Below are positions 62,206-64,000 of a stretch of DNA of 64,000 nt, in pieces. The number at the start of each line of letters is the position of its first letter. The first letter of the stretch is position 1. The position numbers were made by a program, and so were the translations under genes. The notes beneath the pieces were generated by a model. It ran no database searches, was not told the DNA's origin, and saw only the letters and a program-made list of their open reading frames with translations. The stretch spans positions 14,930,501 through 14,994,500 of the forward strand of contig CM057473.1 in NCBI GenBank assembly GCA_030035585.1. The letters are read 5' to 3'. The stretch comes from Dugong dugon. Lineage: Eukaryota > Chordata > Mammalia > Sirenia > Dugongidae.

Positions 62206-62647
62206 TTCTGATTACTAGTAATATAATAATTGGCCATTGAGTCTTCTTTTTTTATGAACTATCTGTATCTGTTGACCTTCTTTGGTAATTTCTTACTAGA
62301 TTTTTGTCTGTTTGTTATTGATTTTTAGCTTTTATATATCCTGTATATCAATCCTTACTTGTTAGGACCCATATGTAGTTCACAAAAATTTTTTTAAAAG
62401 ATTAATTCTGATCCACATTAAAGACATCAAAATAAATTAGAAGTGAGTTTAAGTAGTACTTTTTAAGTTAAAAAAAAACTTGTATCTAGATGAAATGAAC
62501 AAATATCTAAAATGTCATTATTTCCATTTTGTGAATCTAGTTGGTTCTCAATAGATTTAATGTTACTCTGGGGAGTACTGTCCGGTTTCAACAATAGTTA
62601 GGGTCCAGGGATGCTAAATATCCTACAATGGGTGGTGGAGTGCTGTT

Positions 62648-62817
62648 TTTGTCGATGTTGTTATTAGGTGCCGTTGAGTCAGTTCTGACTCATAGCAACC
62701 CTACAGGACAGAGTAGAACTGCCCCATAGGGCTTCCAAGGAGCACCTGGTGGATTTGAACTGCTGACCTTTTGGTTAGCCGTCGAGATCTTAACCATTAC
62801 GCCATCAGGGTTCCAGT
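62648..62817 (-). mobile_element. AfroSINE
   Basis: GTTGTTATTAGGTGCCGTTG, AGTCAGTTCTGACTCATAGC, GACCTTTTGGTTAGCCGTCG, CTTAACCATTACGCCATCAG. One of the best preserved copies. Confidence 0.95.
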
Positions 62818-64000
62818 AGAGTGCTGGATAACCAAATATATTGTGACACCCAAAATGCCAGTAGCGTGCATATTTTGCAGCATAGGATTGGTGACAGATA
62901 GCCATTAAGGTACTAAATAAAGATAATCAGATTAGTAATTTGTGGTGGGCCCCATTGTTTAGCTGACTTAACTCCCCATCCGCCCTGCTAAAAAGAAGAC
63001 AGAATCAGCTGAAATAGACGATTGCCCTTTATGCCCTTTAAACTATTTTCAAATTCTGAATGTGGATACGAAGTGACAAAATGAACTGCATGAGAATAAA
63101 GGCCAAGATGCTAAAAATGAAATAACAGAGAGAAAAACAATTTGGATGTCTGATGGTATTGCTTATCTGATGCTCTAGCTTTAGATTGCCTAAAACCAAA
63201 GATTTTTCATAGTAAGAAAAAGAAAAAAAAAAACTTCTTGTTTTAAGACCCACCAGCCATGTTTACTGTTATCTCCAGTCCAAAACTACTTTCTAATGGA
63301 GTTACAATACGTGCTAATTTCATGAGAAAAATCTATGTAAAAATTACTGACCACTTTCTGGAAATAACATAATAATGGTTTTTTTCATGAGTGAATTTGT
63401 AATGTTACCTCTTGGATTTATTGTAAATGTTTTGAGAAAGGTGCATGCGATGCACAGTCATGTTCTTTTTAGTTACTGAACTTCATTTTATCATAAGTGG
63501 AAACAGAAATCTAGCTCAAAATGTCACAGTATTTCTAAAATATAAATGTTTTATTAATAAAAACCACTAATCTGTAAGATATGAAAAAGAGCATAAGAAA
63601 TAATAAATATTTGCTATCATAAATTCAAATGAACAATAACATTTGAAATGAATATAGCATTTGTGTTATTTCCCATACAATTCTTTAGAAAGGACAAGGC
63701 AAAACATTTTCCAGTTTTAGGTAATGATAGACATAAAATACGTTCATCATGGGATTTTATTGGTGTTCCCTACAAAATTTTGCCATCTAGTTCCATTTTT
63801 TACCATAAAGTCTACTGATTGCAAATGTGGGCTGCAAGCTATGTGGAAGGCCTGTTATCCCAGTTTCAATAAATTCATCATTGCATTCAGGCCTACGTCC
63901 CTTAGAAAGAGACTTTCCCCATTTTAAAGAATTTCCATATGGGCAACTGACAATGGCCAAGAAACCTGGCTCGAGTGGTATGAAGCTATCAAGTTCACCG

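Larger units (their letters stand above)
54520..64000 (-). other. NCAM2: NCAM2 intron upstream of the second FN3 exon (partial)
   Basis: The exon at 54519 has acceptor TGCCTTTACAG. I found no preceding exon (expected to end KYRS before KDKED) up to position 64000, so it lies outside. Contents: AfroSINEs, microsatellites, a 70-bp direct repeat pair and a MaLR LTR. Stretches such as 55.1-55.8, 57.4-58.4 and 63.0-64.0 kb show nothing recognisable. Confidence 0.85.

Overview
The window is mammalian nuclear DNA, AT-rich and mostly intronic. About 25 copies or fragments of AfroSINE (a tRNA-derived SINE restricted to Afrotheria), fragments of an RTE-clade LINE that shares its 3' tail, and older MIR, L2, L1, MER5A and MaLR repeats point to an afrotherian genome. 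An elephant or close relative is my best guess; the species is inferred from repeats only. There are no bacterial genes, operons or CRISPR arrays.

The one gene I can support is the 3' end of NCAM2 (neural cell adhesion molecule 2, also OCAM/RNCAM), on the minus strand. In transcript order the coding exons are: 54519-54339 (end of the second fibronectin type III domain), 25582-25378 (membrane-proximal stalk, transmembrane helix, cysteine-rich juxtamembrane segment), 9760-9641 (acidic cytoplasmic segment) and 6624-6516 (C-terminus and stop), followed by a 3'UTR that probably runs to about position 1112. All junctions have GT/AG sites and compatible phases (exit phases 1, 2, 2). Earlier exons (signal peptide, five Ig domains, first FN3 domain) must lie beyond position 64000.

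The most interesting signal is a small extra exon at 48419-48313, inside the 29 kb intron between the FN3 and transmembrane exons. It was too short to stand out as an ORF. It has an AG acceptor, the same entry phase as the transmembrane exon, and encodes 35 residues with a short polar segment followed by a hydrophobic end and a stop: the layout of a GPI-attachment signal. It is very likely the alternative terminal exon of the GPI-anchored NCAM2 isoform. The roughly 5.6 kb downstream of it (to a poly(A) signal near 42714) has no AfroSINE and may be that isoform's 3'UTR.

Layout: 1-1111 downstream flank with a MER5A split by an AfroSINE; 1112-6515 3'UTR; 6516-9760 last two exons; 9761-25377 intron with a local duplication, L1, L2, MIR, an RTE LINE and a MaLR LTR; 25378-25582 transmembrane exon; 25583-54338 intron with the GPI exon, internally deleted RTE copies, a Tigger-like DNA transposon with TA target sites, and a 36-bp-arm hairpin; 54339-54519 FN3 exon; 54520-64000 intron with SINEs, microsatellites and a second MaLR LTR. 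The repeats are decayed, and I see no intact mobile element.
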